NCBI RefSeq assembly: GCF_018687715.1
Contig: NC_056755.1
Coordinates: forward strand, 11,529,501 to 11,593,500
Reading direction: 5' to 3'
Length of the DNA stretch: 64,000 bases
DNA from: Carya illinoinensis
Taxonomy: Eukaryota > Streptophyta > Magnoliopsida > Fagales > Juglandaceae
Below the pieces are notes generated by a model that saw only the letters and a list, made by a program, of their open reading frames with translations, made no database searches and was not told the origin of the DNA. Shown piece after piece: positions 12,158-21,725 of the stretch. The position numbers and the translations under genes were made by a program. The number at the start of each line of letters is the position of its first letter. Within the stretch, counting starts at the first letter, position 1.

Positions 12158-12605
12158 AAAATCCCTTTTCCATTTCGTGCCCGAAGCCCTTTTCCATTTC
12201 GAACTGCCAAAATCTTCTGTGTTTTCCAGTCCCCCGTCTGCAACCCCTCACCGAACCCCTCAGATGCCATCAATCTCCCCCCAAACTCACTTTCGACCGA
12301 GCGGCTGTAATACTCTGAACAAACCTGGTGGTTTGTTCTTCGAGAGCGTGATCTGATCGTGGACTCCGTGGTGCAGATCCGAGGCTCACGAAACCCTAGC
12401 CTTGAATAATAGGTGTCTCTCTCGTTCTCTCTCGCTTGATGGAATCTTTAATGACACTTTGTTTTCCTTAAATCATACATATATGTTGAATAATTTCTGC
12501 ACCAATCCCTTTTCCATTTCATGCCCTTTTCCTCTCTTTTGATCTCCCTACACTTTCGACCTGCCAAAATCGTCTCTGTTTTCGAGTCTTCCGTCTGCAA
12601 CCCCT
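12158..12605. repeat. Internal duplication in the MULE left arm
   Basis: A block at about 12158-12250 (cccttttccatttcgtgccc, then ctgccaaaatcttctgtgtt, then ccgtctgcaacccct) recurs at about 12507-12605 (cccttttccatttcatgccc, ctgccaaaatcgtctctgtt, ccgtctgcaacccct). The first copy lies in what is probably the 5' untranslated exon of the GRF gene, which may end at a GTGTCT donor near 12413. Confidence 0.5.
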
Positions 12606-13487
12606 TTAAGATTGTGAGATGACAGATACAGAATATGGAGTCCTTATGTTCAAGCCTCTTTAAGATTTGATAAAAACAGTGCTAGTTGTATATTTTATAT
12701 TTTTACTTTGACTAAAATTGGTTGATAAGGTTAATAAAGGGTATGACACAGGACAGTTGATCCTTGGTTGGTGCCTTTGGTGGAAGTTAAATAGTATGAA
12801 TCCCTTTCTTCCTAGGAAAGAGATTAGTAGAGTAGGTAGCTTAGTGAATTAATCATAAAATAGAATTCTGGGCCTTGAAAACAATGAAAAGTGATTTAAT
12901 TGATGATATAGAAAAGTTTCTTGGTTCAGTTCTCCACCTTGATGATAGAAAAAAGGATTAATCTTGGTTATCCAAGTATGTTGTTAGAGGCAGTGTTCTA
13001 TTTTGTGCATGGCTTAGTATGATTGTTGCCAAAAAAGATAATTTTATATCCGAGATTTAAACCCATTTTCGTTTGGCTTGAGCTCTCTTTGTGCCTTAAC
13101 GTGGGATTACATATTTTATAAGAGGCAACTGCATCATTCCTCTTACGTATTTTGAGCATTGATGTAGGAATGTGATTGATGGTAAGTTTTTCCCTTTTTA
13201 AGGGAATTGGACAATGGACAAGTTGAAGACAAATTTTTTATTTAGCACTTAGATTTCCAAATACTTAATCAAGGTATCAACTCTTGTTAGAGTGGTATGC
13301 TTCGACTGCTTTACTCAGCTGTTCTTTTCTTCTATTCCATGATTGTCTTTTTGTTCTGATCTGTTATGTATTGGTTTTTTCCTTTTATGCATTGTGATAT
13401 GACTTCGGAGATGTTGCAAGTGGGCTTGTGTAGGGAGGGCTACGTGTTTAGTTTATAATTTTGGAACCTAGTATTTTTATGGAAGGT

Positions 13488-13800
13488 TTTTTTAATCGGT
13501 AAGCAAAATTTTATTGATCAAACGAATAAGCAAGAGCCCAAGTATACGGGACATATACAAGAGCAATGCCTAAGCGTGCTAGTTTAGAGATACAAGGAAT
13601 TTATGCTGCTAGGCACACAATGAAAATCAATTACAACCTCGGTGAAGGGAGTACAGTACTGAAAAATAGATTTCATTGCCCATACATTGATCGCACTGGA
13701 TCTTTGAAACTTCTTTCGTTCCTCTCCCTTCAAGTATACCATCTTAAACATATTATGGGTACAATCTTTCAAATTGAGGCGATCTGAGAGTTACCCTGAA
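13488..13800 (-). mobile_element. LINE-like 3' fragment inside the MULE
   Basis: Read on the minus strand it ends '..gatcaataaaattttgctta' then 'ccgattaaaaaaa', a typical non-LTR 3' end with short A tail. It shares a MVYLKGEE-type peptide line with the fragment at 24361-24690 (MVYLEGKK). It lies in the presumed 5' leader intron of the GRF gene. Confidence 0.4.
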
Positions 13801-13993
13801 TGGCTTAATGAAAAGCTATGGATAACATGAAATTTCAGTTTATGTTTTTGTGAAATGACATTAAGGCTCTTATTACCCTTACACATATGTAGAAAGTCCA
13901 TGTATGAGCTTCCTCTTGTAATAATATATTTCGGGCAGGACCAACTTGGTTGATCCTTTTATATTAGGCCCATTGTGTCAACTTGAATCCCCC

Positions 13994-14629
13994 ATGTTGT
14001 CTAAAGAAAAGGTTTCAAGTGAAGATTCTTCATCTTCACTTGAAACTCATACTTCCAATATCATGCCAACGTGCATTTGTGGGTCAGCCGCAAAACTTAG
14101 AACATCGAATACGCTGAGGAATCCGGGTCTATCATTCTTTGGGTGTTCAAAATATAATACGAAGGTACGAATAACGTGAATTACAAAGCTTTGCATTTGG
14201 GTTTGAGACAGAACAGTATATGTTAATTTTAAATGTATTGTTTATTTGTTTATACAGGGGTTACCCCACTGCAACTATTTCAAATGGGCAGATAGACGTC
14301 ATGAGATAGATAAAGAAATTAAAAACATTGATTTTCAGATGTCTAGGAAGGAGGAATAGTTGATTGAAACTCCGGCAGCTCTTCGTCAAATTGAGGAAGA
14401 AGTTCGATCACGAGAGGAAGAGTTCAGACAAACCAAGGAAGAGGTTCAAAATGCCATGAAAGAGGTTCGAATTGCATTGGAACAAGTTCGAAGTGCCTTG
14501 GAAGAGGTTCGAGAAATAGAGGCTGAAATTGTCAAGAGGGAGTCCGTAGTCCGGCGTCAATGCAAACTTCTAAGGGTGTATTGTATAATTTGTATTATAT
14601 TTTATTTGTACTTTATACGAGCACAGTGA
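13994..14629 (+). pseudogene. GRF-type zinc finger / coiled-coil / membrane-anchor protein gene, one in-frame stop
   Basis: There are two exons, 13994-14164 and 14258-14629, with a GT..AG intron in phase 0. Residues 27-69 form a GRF-type zinc finger: C27-x-C29-G, the T-x-x-N-P-G block, C51, then C62-x3-K-W-A-D. The arginine that usually follows NPG is leucine here. Residues 92-160 are a highly charged heptad-like coiled coil with repeated 'EEVR' units, and the C-terminus has a hydrophobic segment (YCIICIIFYLYFI) followed by RAQ, which suggests a tail anchor. A TAG at 14357-14359 (codon 91) separates the finger from the coiled coil. The frame is open on both sides of it, so a recent point mutation is likely. 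Such proteins are common in plant genomes and are often linked to transposons; their function is unknown. The first ATG after a possible AG acceptor at about 13938 was chosen as start. Confidence 0.65.
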
Positions 14630-15920
14630 ATATCCTCTTATCGTAAAACTTAGTGTATAATTTTGAGGACTTGGAGACTTTCTGCTTTAGAACTGAAATT
14701 TGGATACTCCAATATGTACAAGAACTAGAGTTCCGAATTTTGAGGACTTGGGACAACAAAACTGAACATTGGCTAGTGATCCACCTCTAATGTTATATCT
14801 GATTGTGTACTTGCTGGCTAGTGAAAATTTGTGTGAAAAGAACTTCTGGTTTTGTATTGTATGATTGTGCATCTTGTGATTATAGTGCTTGCAGTTTCCA
14901 GAATTTTGTGGATATAATCGAGGCATAATATAGTACCTGGAACAGCTCATAATAGTGGCAAAATTCCAGCACGTTATACAGGTCAAAGATGCTGAAATAT
15001 GGCCAGGGTTACAGGTCAAAGCGAAATAGGAGAGGTTGCCCAGATTGGTCCAAAAAACAACCTGCATATGTGTTTTTGTCTCCTAACACCCAAAATAGAA
15101 TCTGTGTGAATTAGTGAAGACTCAATAGAAAATTTGTGTGAATTGTTTATGACTCAAAATAATATAATGCATCACGCCTACCCTTTTATTCTGGACCAAA
15201 ATATGAACGTAAATGTCTCAGAACATATGTATTGCACCTGAATCCATGTCGGCCCCTGAACTAAGTACCAATTCACAAAATTGCCTAAACAAGAAATAAT
15301 ATAAATCCTATCCACCCATCATATTACATAAAATATTTACACCATCCCTATGGGTTCCAGGCATCAAAAAACTGCCTAACAAACCCCATTATATATCCAT
15401 ACATCTGTACATATAAATTCAACCAAAATCTTAATGCCACACATCAAAAAATAACCACTGTCACATATCTCCTAGCTTGACCCATCTTCTGGTTTTTTGT
15501 ACTGTAACACTGCAACTGTCCAGCCATCCCAAAACCAACATATGTACACCCCATTAATATCTTGTGCAAGTCTAGCTCCACGCATCTTGCAATACAAAAT
15601 CTGTTTGGCCATGTATGAAACAATGAGCTGATCCAACCCACATAATTACACAAAAAAATCTGTGGCGGCTACTTTTGTACAAAACTCTTGTTCATCTACC
15701 ATTGCTGAACTGAAATGGGAACACCAAAAATCAAGTGACAAGAATAAACAATAAAAAAATGCCCAAGTATTAGTACCCATAAGGTAACTACATATTTCAT
15801 TATAAAAACATTATAAAAAAACTCGAATAAGCGTGAAAAAGATTTCGTCTTCCCAAAATAGTAGGCCGTGCATTTGAGATACAAACCCCATGATGGCCAG
15901 ATTTATTCCCACCGGTGTGT
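14630..15920. other. Space between the two convergent MULE genes
   Basis: No exon is supported. The stretch probably holds the 3' untranslated regions of the GRF gene (from the left) and the FRS gene (from the right). A 126-codon minus-strand frame (15067-14687) looks accidental. Confidence 0.5.
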
Positions 15921-18900
15921 CTAACGCAAGCTATCCGGCTGGGTTCCATCCACCCCAATGGGCATCTGTGAGATATAATATTTTATCTTTTATCAAACCA
16001 ACATATAATGGCAATATCCAAATGATAAAAACAGAAAATAAAAACATCAATTTAAATGAGAATATTTACACTTTCTTGAGTCTCATTCACGGCTAATCCA
16101 TACTCGGAGGCACTAAAGTCCAACACCTCGGTAGTGTTGTGAGGCAGCTATCAAGAAATACAAAAAATGTTAGATCAAAGTCTTTCCAAGGTAATATATA
16201 ATTTCGAAAATTATATTACTCCATCTCCTATAAGCTTCCATCAATATTTATAATATTACCTGAAATGGGACATCTTGTTGTCTCCCAATATCTGTTTGCC
16301 CAAATAAGTTCCTACACGTTCCAACAACTTCTCCTTCTAGTCCATGCGGCTACAAAGTACAAAAAAAATACAACCTATTATTTATTGAATAAAATATTTC
16401 GCTAGTTTACAATTAAATGAACAAATAGAAGCTGGTCTATTGTACGTCATCCCTATCATATTTCAGTGTACCTGTTTACGTTTTCCTTTCTGACTACCTT
16501 TCTTTGTCGTGGATTTCACCCGCTCAATCATTGATTTTTTTCTGAGAGACGGCGGTCTGCCTTTTCCCCTCACCACATGGGGACTCAGTGCTTTCTTCGA
16601 ACTTGCTTCAGTCGTTGTATCGAGTGCAGACCTTACAACCTTCGACGGTGTGAGAGTGCTGTGGTAGCTTAAGTTCATTTCTTCTAGCTTGCGTAGCATA
16701 TCCTCAGTGTGGTCATCACATGATGCTGCATTTGTGGGTACTTCGTAGCACATCTTGATGATTCGTGAATATCTCAAAACTTCAGGCCTCTGATCAACTT
16801 CGTCATAACTACTTCGTATAAGCGTGTAAGTCCGTTTCCTGTCTTTCCTCCATCGATCTAGTATGTACTTATTTGGAATCGATCGGACTTTGTTAACTCT
16901 CAAAATGCCCAAGACATGTCTACACAAAATCCCTCTCATCTCAAATAAGGCACAGGAACACTTCACTTCGCACTCGGCCTCATTAATGTGTGTTGTGTGG
17001 GTCACCTCTTTAATGAAACCATCGACATTCACTTCATCTTCTACATGGTAAGTTGCAATTACATCATCCTTTCGGTGAAGAGTTGGAAGAGTTGCAAGCA
17101 TCCCTATCACTTCTTTCTGAACTTCTCTGAATTTATTGCAAGTATAAATGTCTTGAAAAATCTTCTCAAGTGGAGAGGGAGAGACGAGGGGAATCGTGAA
17201 ATTGAATGAGTGGAAGTCTGCAGCACTTTCATTCTCAATCTTCTTCCTCAAGGCATTATCGAACTGATCGACAAACTCTTTCAAGTTTGTCTTAGCATGC
17301 ACGTAGCCATCGAAAAACGCATTCATGCTCTCGCTTCGTTGAGTTGTACTCATTCCAGCCCAAAAAACTTCTTTCATGAACACTGGTGCCCAATACGTAC
17401 GTTCATCGTATAAACTCTTCAACCAAGCATTCTCCTGCAAGTTATACTTCATAATGAACACCTCCCAAGACACCTCAAACTCCTCTATTGTGTGAGAGTC
17501 ATATACACAATTTAGCAACTGACTCTTCAACCCGGTGTTGTATGCACTGTGTGAACCTAGCTTCTCAGGAATTTTTTTCAATATGTGCCAGAAACAAAAT
17601 CTGTGCCGGCTATTTGGAAAGACGAGATTTATTGCATTTTTCATGGCTCTATCTTGGTCTGTGATAATAGCCTTGGGAGCTTCACCATCCATACAGTTCA
17701 ACCAAGTATGAAACAACCATGTAAACGTTTCTGTATCCTCGCTCAAAATTAATCATGCCCCCAGCAAAATTGACTGGCCATGGTGGTTTACACCAACAAA
17801 TGGTGCAAACGGCATCCCATATTTGTTTGTCAAATACGTCGTGTCGAATGTCACGACATCTCCGAAATATTTGTAGGCTGCCCTACTTCGGGCATCTGCC
17901 CAGAATACATTCCTCAACCGCCTGTCATCATCCATATCCATGAGTGAAAAGAACCCGTCATTCTTATATTGCATCCGAGCAAAATACTCACGGAGGGCTC
18001 CAGCGCCACCTTTCCCAAGTCGAAGGTGCCGTGCCTTGTCAATATAGTTACAACAGTCTTTTTCATTGAAAGGGAGGTTTTCAAACCCACTCGCTTCTTG
18101 CACAAGAGAGGCAAAACTCTTGTTCATTCTGATCCCAGCTTGATCATTTATATCTAACACCCTCTTATCAGACTCGCTGACTTCTCTATTACAGCGAAAG
18201 AACCTCGACTTCTGTGGACTTAGGCCGTGATTATGGGTATTGTTAACACTCGACAACATCAACACCCCTTTTCCAAATAAGGCATTTATCCTTGCCTTAC
18301 AATCTGTCTTTGATGTCGGACGTGGTCTTGCGACATTAGACGTACGGTTCCGTGCCTTCCCACCACAAGCACAACCCACTGTCACATATCTAACACTCAC
18401 ATCCTCAAACCTATGACTCCTTTGTGTCATTATCCCAAAACCACATTGTTTCCCATACTTTTTGTAGTAAGAAAGTAACTCCTCTTCAGATTGAAACACC
18501 ATACCCAACTTCGGCTCCTCTACGATTTCGGCCCCTTCAGTATGCAATACATTTGCCGGATCTGGCCCAGATTGGTCCTTTTGATTTGATTCAACAGTAT
18601 CATGATACGAAGGCATAGACATACTTTTTTCCGTAGACTCAGGTGATATACTTTCAGGCTCAACGGCATGGCTTGAACTTGCAGAGTGTTCCCCAATCGG
18701 AGGATTAGTCCTTGAGTGAAATGGGAATATCGGACTTGCCTGCAGTTTACACCCACAAAATGAAGAAAAATTTTTTACACTCGCAATATAAAAATAAGCC
18801 CACTATCTAACAAAGGCTCTTATCACCTGACTTGTCCATGTCATTGGGTTGGCATTAGGACACGCCACAGATGGCGGTAACCATGGATGTGGAATTGGTG

Positions 18901-19214
18901 GATTGCTTGTATGCATATAATTTGACAAATCCGGATAAAATTGTATTGGTATCGCCTAAACATTTAAAACAAAAATGATTATGAATGACAGATATAGAGA
19001 ATATTGCCCACTGGTCTATTGATAGTAAGAGGCTGTTGCACACAATGCCCAAGAATGGTCTTGTGGCAACTACTTCCCAAGACCAGTGATGATAATAAAA
19101 AAAAGTACGGAATTTAACCATTCACAAATATGTATGTACCTGCGTTGATGGATTTGTTGCATGTTCTTCGGTAGGAGGTGTAGTAGAAGATGCATACTCC
19201 TTCCCTTTCCCCAT
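15921..19214 (-). pseudogene. FAR1-RELATED SEQUENCE / MULE transposase gene with one internal TGA
   Basis: I can build six exons: 19214-19140, 18955-18827, 18739-16472, 16349-16260, 16147-16070 and 15965-15921. All junctions are GT..AG and in phase 0, giving 894 codons. Domains in order are a FAR1 DNA-binding zinc finger (about residues 150-240, C191, C193, C215, H237/H239), a MULE transposase core (DTTY at 367, TDQD at about 429, an RSES glutamate near 538) and a SWIM zinc finger (C662-x-C664, C674-x-H676). A basic, lysine-rich tail follows. A TGA at 17753-17755 (codon 397) interrupts the transposase core between ILLGA and LILSEDTETF. Relatives usually have glycine there (GGA to TGA), so one substitution explains it. 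The frame is otherwise open. In plants this family includes both transposases and domesticated light-signalling factors. The flanking inverted repeats argue for the transposon form. Confidence 0.85.
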
Positions 19215-20357
19215 CTAGAGAATATTGAAATTCATATCATATAAATTTATTTAAAAGATATACAAAATAATGTTATATCTTTTGCAAATTGCACCCAATC
19301 CTCTCTATATTCAAACCATAACACAAAAATCACAACAAATATTCATTGTGTATTCATATCAGGAAAATGCTACACTGAAATCGGAACCCCAAAAAATTCT
19401 ATATTACAAAAATATTAAAAATACAAGATGTCAAAATTTGTTTTAAATTCAAATCAAATTATTTCACATTCTATCGGAACCCATGTGATTCTAGTCTCAA
19501 TTTATTATTCTCAATTGGGAGAGGCTTCCAGTTGAGAATGCTAAACACAAGTTCTCTCCAAATGACCAAAACTTATCAAAAACTGAAAAGTTTCCAGCCA
19601 CCCCGTGGTGGCCAAGGTTTCACCATAGACCCCTATATGACATTTATTAGCAAAATGGATTTTTCGACATGCATAGATGACAATAAAACAACTTTTCATA
19701 TAATTTATAGGGGTCTAAGCTCAATTCGGGTTGGAGTTCACTCTCTATTTGTCACTCTCTGTTTCTCGACTCCTTTCCTTTATCTGGACTATTTTTTCTT
19801 CTAAACCAAAATCAATAACACTTTATCAGGGAACGAAAAAACCATCTCCTTATGCAACAACAAAAAATTACTAAAAACTTACATGCTTGTTCTAAAAAAA
19901 TCACTAAACTAAAAATGAGGAACCTTGCACTTTTCGAGAGGACGACGGGCCTTGCACTTCAGATTGCACTTTTCGGAATGCCAAATGTAAAACAGAAAAT
20001 GAGGAACCCAAGACACCTCTGTAATGGCAGAAAATGTAGCAAAACAGAGACTGACGAGATGAAATACAGAAAATGATAGATGAAAATATAGAATGAGATA
20101 GGAGTTGGTCGCGCGAGTTAAACTGTTGGAAAATATAACTAACAGTCACCTCGGAGGAGGCTGTCGGAGAGGAGCCGGTCGCAAAAGAGGCCGGTCGTAG
20201 AGGAGGCCGGTCGCACATTACCCAGAACTGCAAGCCACGGTTGGATGACTTCGGTAACGTGCTTCGGAAGCTGGACAGTGGAAACGTGCTTCGGAAGCTT
20301 TACGCTTCCCTCCCTTTTCTGAATCAGTTTTGTATTTTTTTTTTTTTTTAATGACCG
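19215..20357. other. Leader region of the FRS gene and MULE right arm
   Basis: An AG lies directly before the ATG at 19214 (minus strand: ATTCTCTAG then ATGGGG), so an untranslated first exon upstream with a leader intron is likely. The outer part is GC-richer and has small repeats: 'aggccggtcg' several times at about 20181-20215, and 'aacgtgcttcggaagct' twice (about 20257 and 20284). A 109-codon minus-strand frame here has no recognisable domain. Confidence 0.45.
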
Positions 20358-20401
20358 GCCACATCAACATTGGTGCGCAGTTGCATCCGCGGCGCGCCTG
20401 C
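20358..20401 (-). repeat. Right terminal inverted repeat of the MULE
   Basis: Its complement begins GCAGGCGCGCCGCGGATG and ends GTTGATGTGGC, matching the left end at 35 of 44 positions. Confidence 0.75.
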
Positions 20402-20453
20402 GTGTAGAAGAACTGATTAGAAAAAGAAACCCAATCACCCCCAAGAACCGGAT

Positions 20454-20463
20454 TCTATAAAGG
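20454..20463 (+). promoter_or_regulatory. Candidate TATA box of the DUF630/632 gene
   Basis: The string tctataaagg lies about 50 bp outside the MULE right end and 1.27 kb before the start codon. A second candidate (tgtataaagc) is near 20577-20586. Transcription probably starts between here and 20900, with a long leader that may contain an intron. This is inference from sequence alone. Confidence 0.3.
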
Positions 20464-21725
20464 AGCCGTTAGAGAGTCCGTCCCTCGGGAAAACCTAATG
20501 CCAAACATGTCAGCCAAACCCTCCTTTTTCCAATGAAAACGGGTATTCTTGTCTGACAGCTCTCACCCCTTGTGCTCTGTATAAAGCAATGTTTTTCTCT
20601 ATGGTTTTTATAAGAAAAAAATGAGCTCCACCTTCCGCTTTGCTCCGTAATCCACCACCAAGGTACGGTCCTTGAACAGTAGAAAAGAGAGAGAACCCTT
20701 TCTGGACAGAAAAAATCAAGGCCCTCCATCTTTTTTTCCTTTTTACGATTTCATTAATCGTTATAAATGAACTGCAATGAATAAATGGCTCCCATGTTAG
20801 ACACACATCTCGAGGCTCCTTCTCTGTAGTATTAACAGTAGCTGTAGCAGATTTTTCTCTCTCGCCCTGCATTTCACATTTGCTTTAGTACTAAATATTT
20901 ATCTTTGATCATTCCAGCACTATGGAAAATCTTGGTCCCAGACTCCCCAAAAGGAAGTTGATACGCTGAGGTTCCCCCCCATTAATTGCTTTCGGTCTGT
21001 TCGGGTTTCCGTTAATGGCTTCGATTTTAGGAACCAACTACTTCTCTTGCTTTCTCTGCTTTTCTCTCTCTTTAATGGAAACAACTAGTTCCCTGTTCTT
21101 GACGCTGAGCAGTGTGTGAAAGGAAGTCCTACGATTTACTCTTATTTTCACGATCTGGATTTTTCGTTTCTTCTGAACCATGCCATTTCGCCAAGGGGGC
21201 TCCTTGTTTCGTGCAGAAGCCATTTGCCTTTTGGTTGTTGGGAAAGGTTGCTCTCTCTTCCTCTGTTCAAGCCCACAAGGTTAGGGTTCGTAGAAAATAA
21301 GGGCTCTCTGCGTATGCATTTTCTTGTACTCTTTACTGTAAAAAAGTTTTGAAGATCGTAAGGAAGTGGCTCTGCAAATTACGGTTTGTTTCATCAGGCG
21401 AGTTGTCCAAATTTCACTGAAATGTTGGTTGCTAAGCTCTTGGTGGCTCTATTGAACTGAAATTCTTCGTCATTTCGAGGGACTGTTTGTTTACTTGGTA
21501 AATATCCCGTGTCCAAATTCTTAGCTTCGTTCAAGCTTTTTTCAATTGGAAATTCAGTTGGTACTGCAGAGAGATGCATTTTGAAGCCTTTGGGAATGGG
21601 GATGTCGAGCTGGAAAGTTGAGTCTTTAGGGCTCTTTCTGGTTTTGTTCGTGTGCGTTTTTGTTTATTTTGTGAAATAAGATGAATCAAGTTTGTTGACC
21701 CGCATCCCCAAAATTTTGACGAAAA

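Larger units (their letters stand above)
12018..20401. mobile_element. Mutator-like element (MULE) carrying FRS transposase and GRF-zinc-finger genes
   Basis: The two ends form a 44-bp inverted repeat without gaps (12018-12061 against the complement of 20401-20358), 35 of 44 bases identical. Shared blocks are GCAGGCGCG at the tip, TGCGCAC in the middle and TGGC at the inner end. Seven of the nine differences are C/T, as expected from decay of methylated cytosines. Inside are a FAR1/FRS-type MULE transposase (minus strand) and a GRF-type zinc-finger gene (plus strand), tail to tail. A perfect 9-bp direct repeat ATTAGAAAA lies just outside both ends (11993-12001 and 20416-20424). MULE duplications are about 9 bp, but these copies sit 14-16 bp outside the visible inverted repeat, so the exact termini are uncertain. 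Confidence 0.72.

Noticed and set aside
14687..15067. A 126-codon minus-strand open frame in the MULE
   Set aside because: It lies in the 3' space between two convergent genes, has no domain and does not connect to the FRS exons.
17744..17764. Reading through the FRS TGA by selenocysteine or by a small intron
   Set aside because: Flowering plants do not make selenoproteins, and no GT..AG pair removes the codon without losing conserved residues.
19904..20233. A 109-codon minus-strand open frame upstream of the FRS start
   Set aside because: It lies in the leader region, has low-complexity Ser/Arg-rich character and no match to the FRS N-terminus. It could be part of an untranslated exon.
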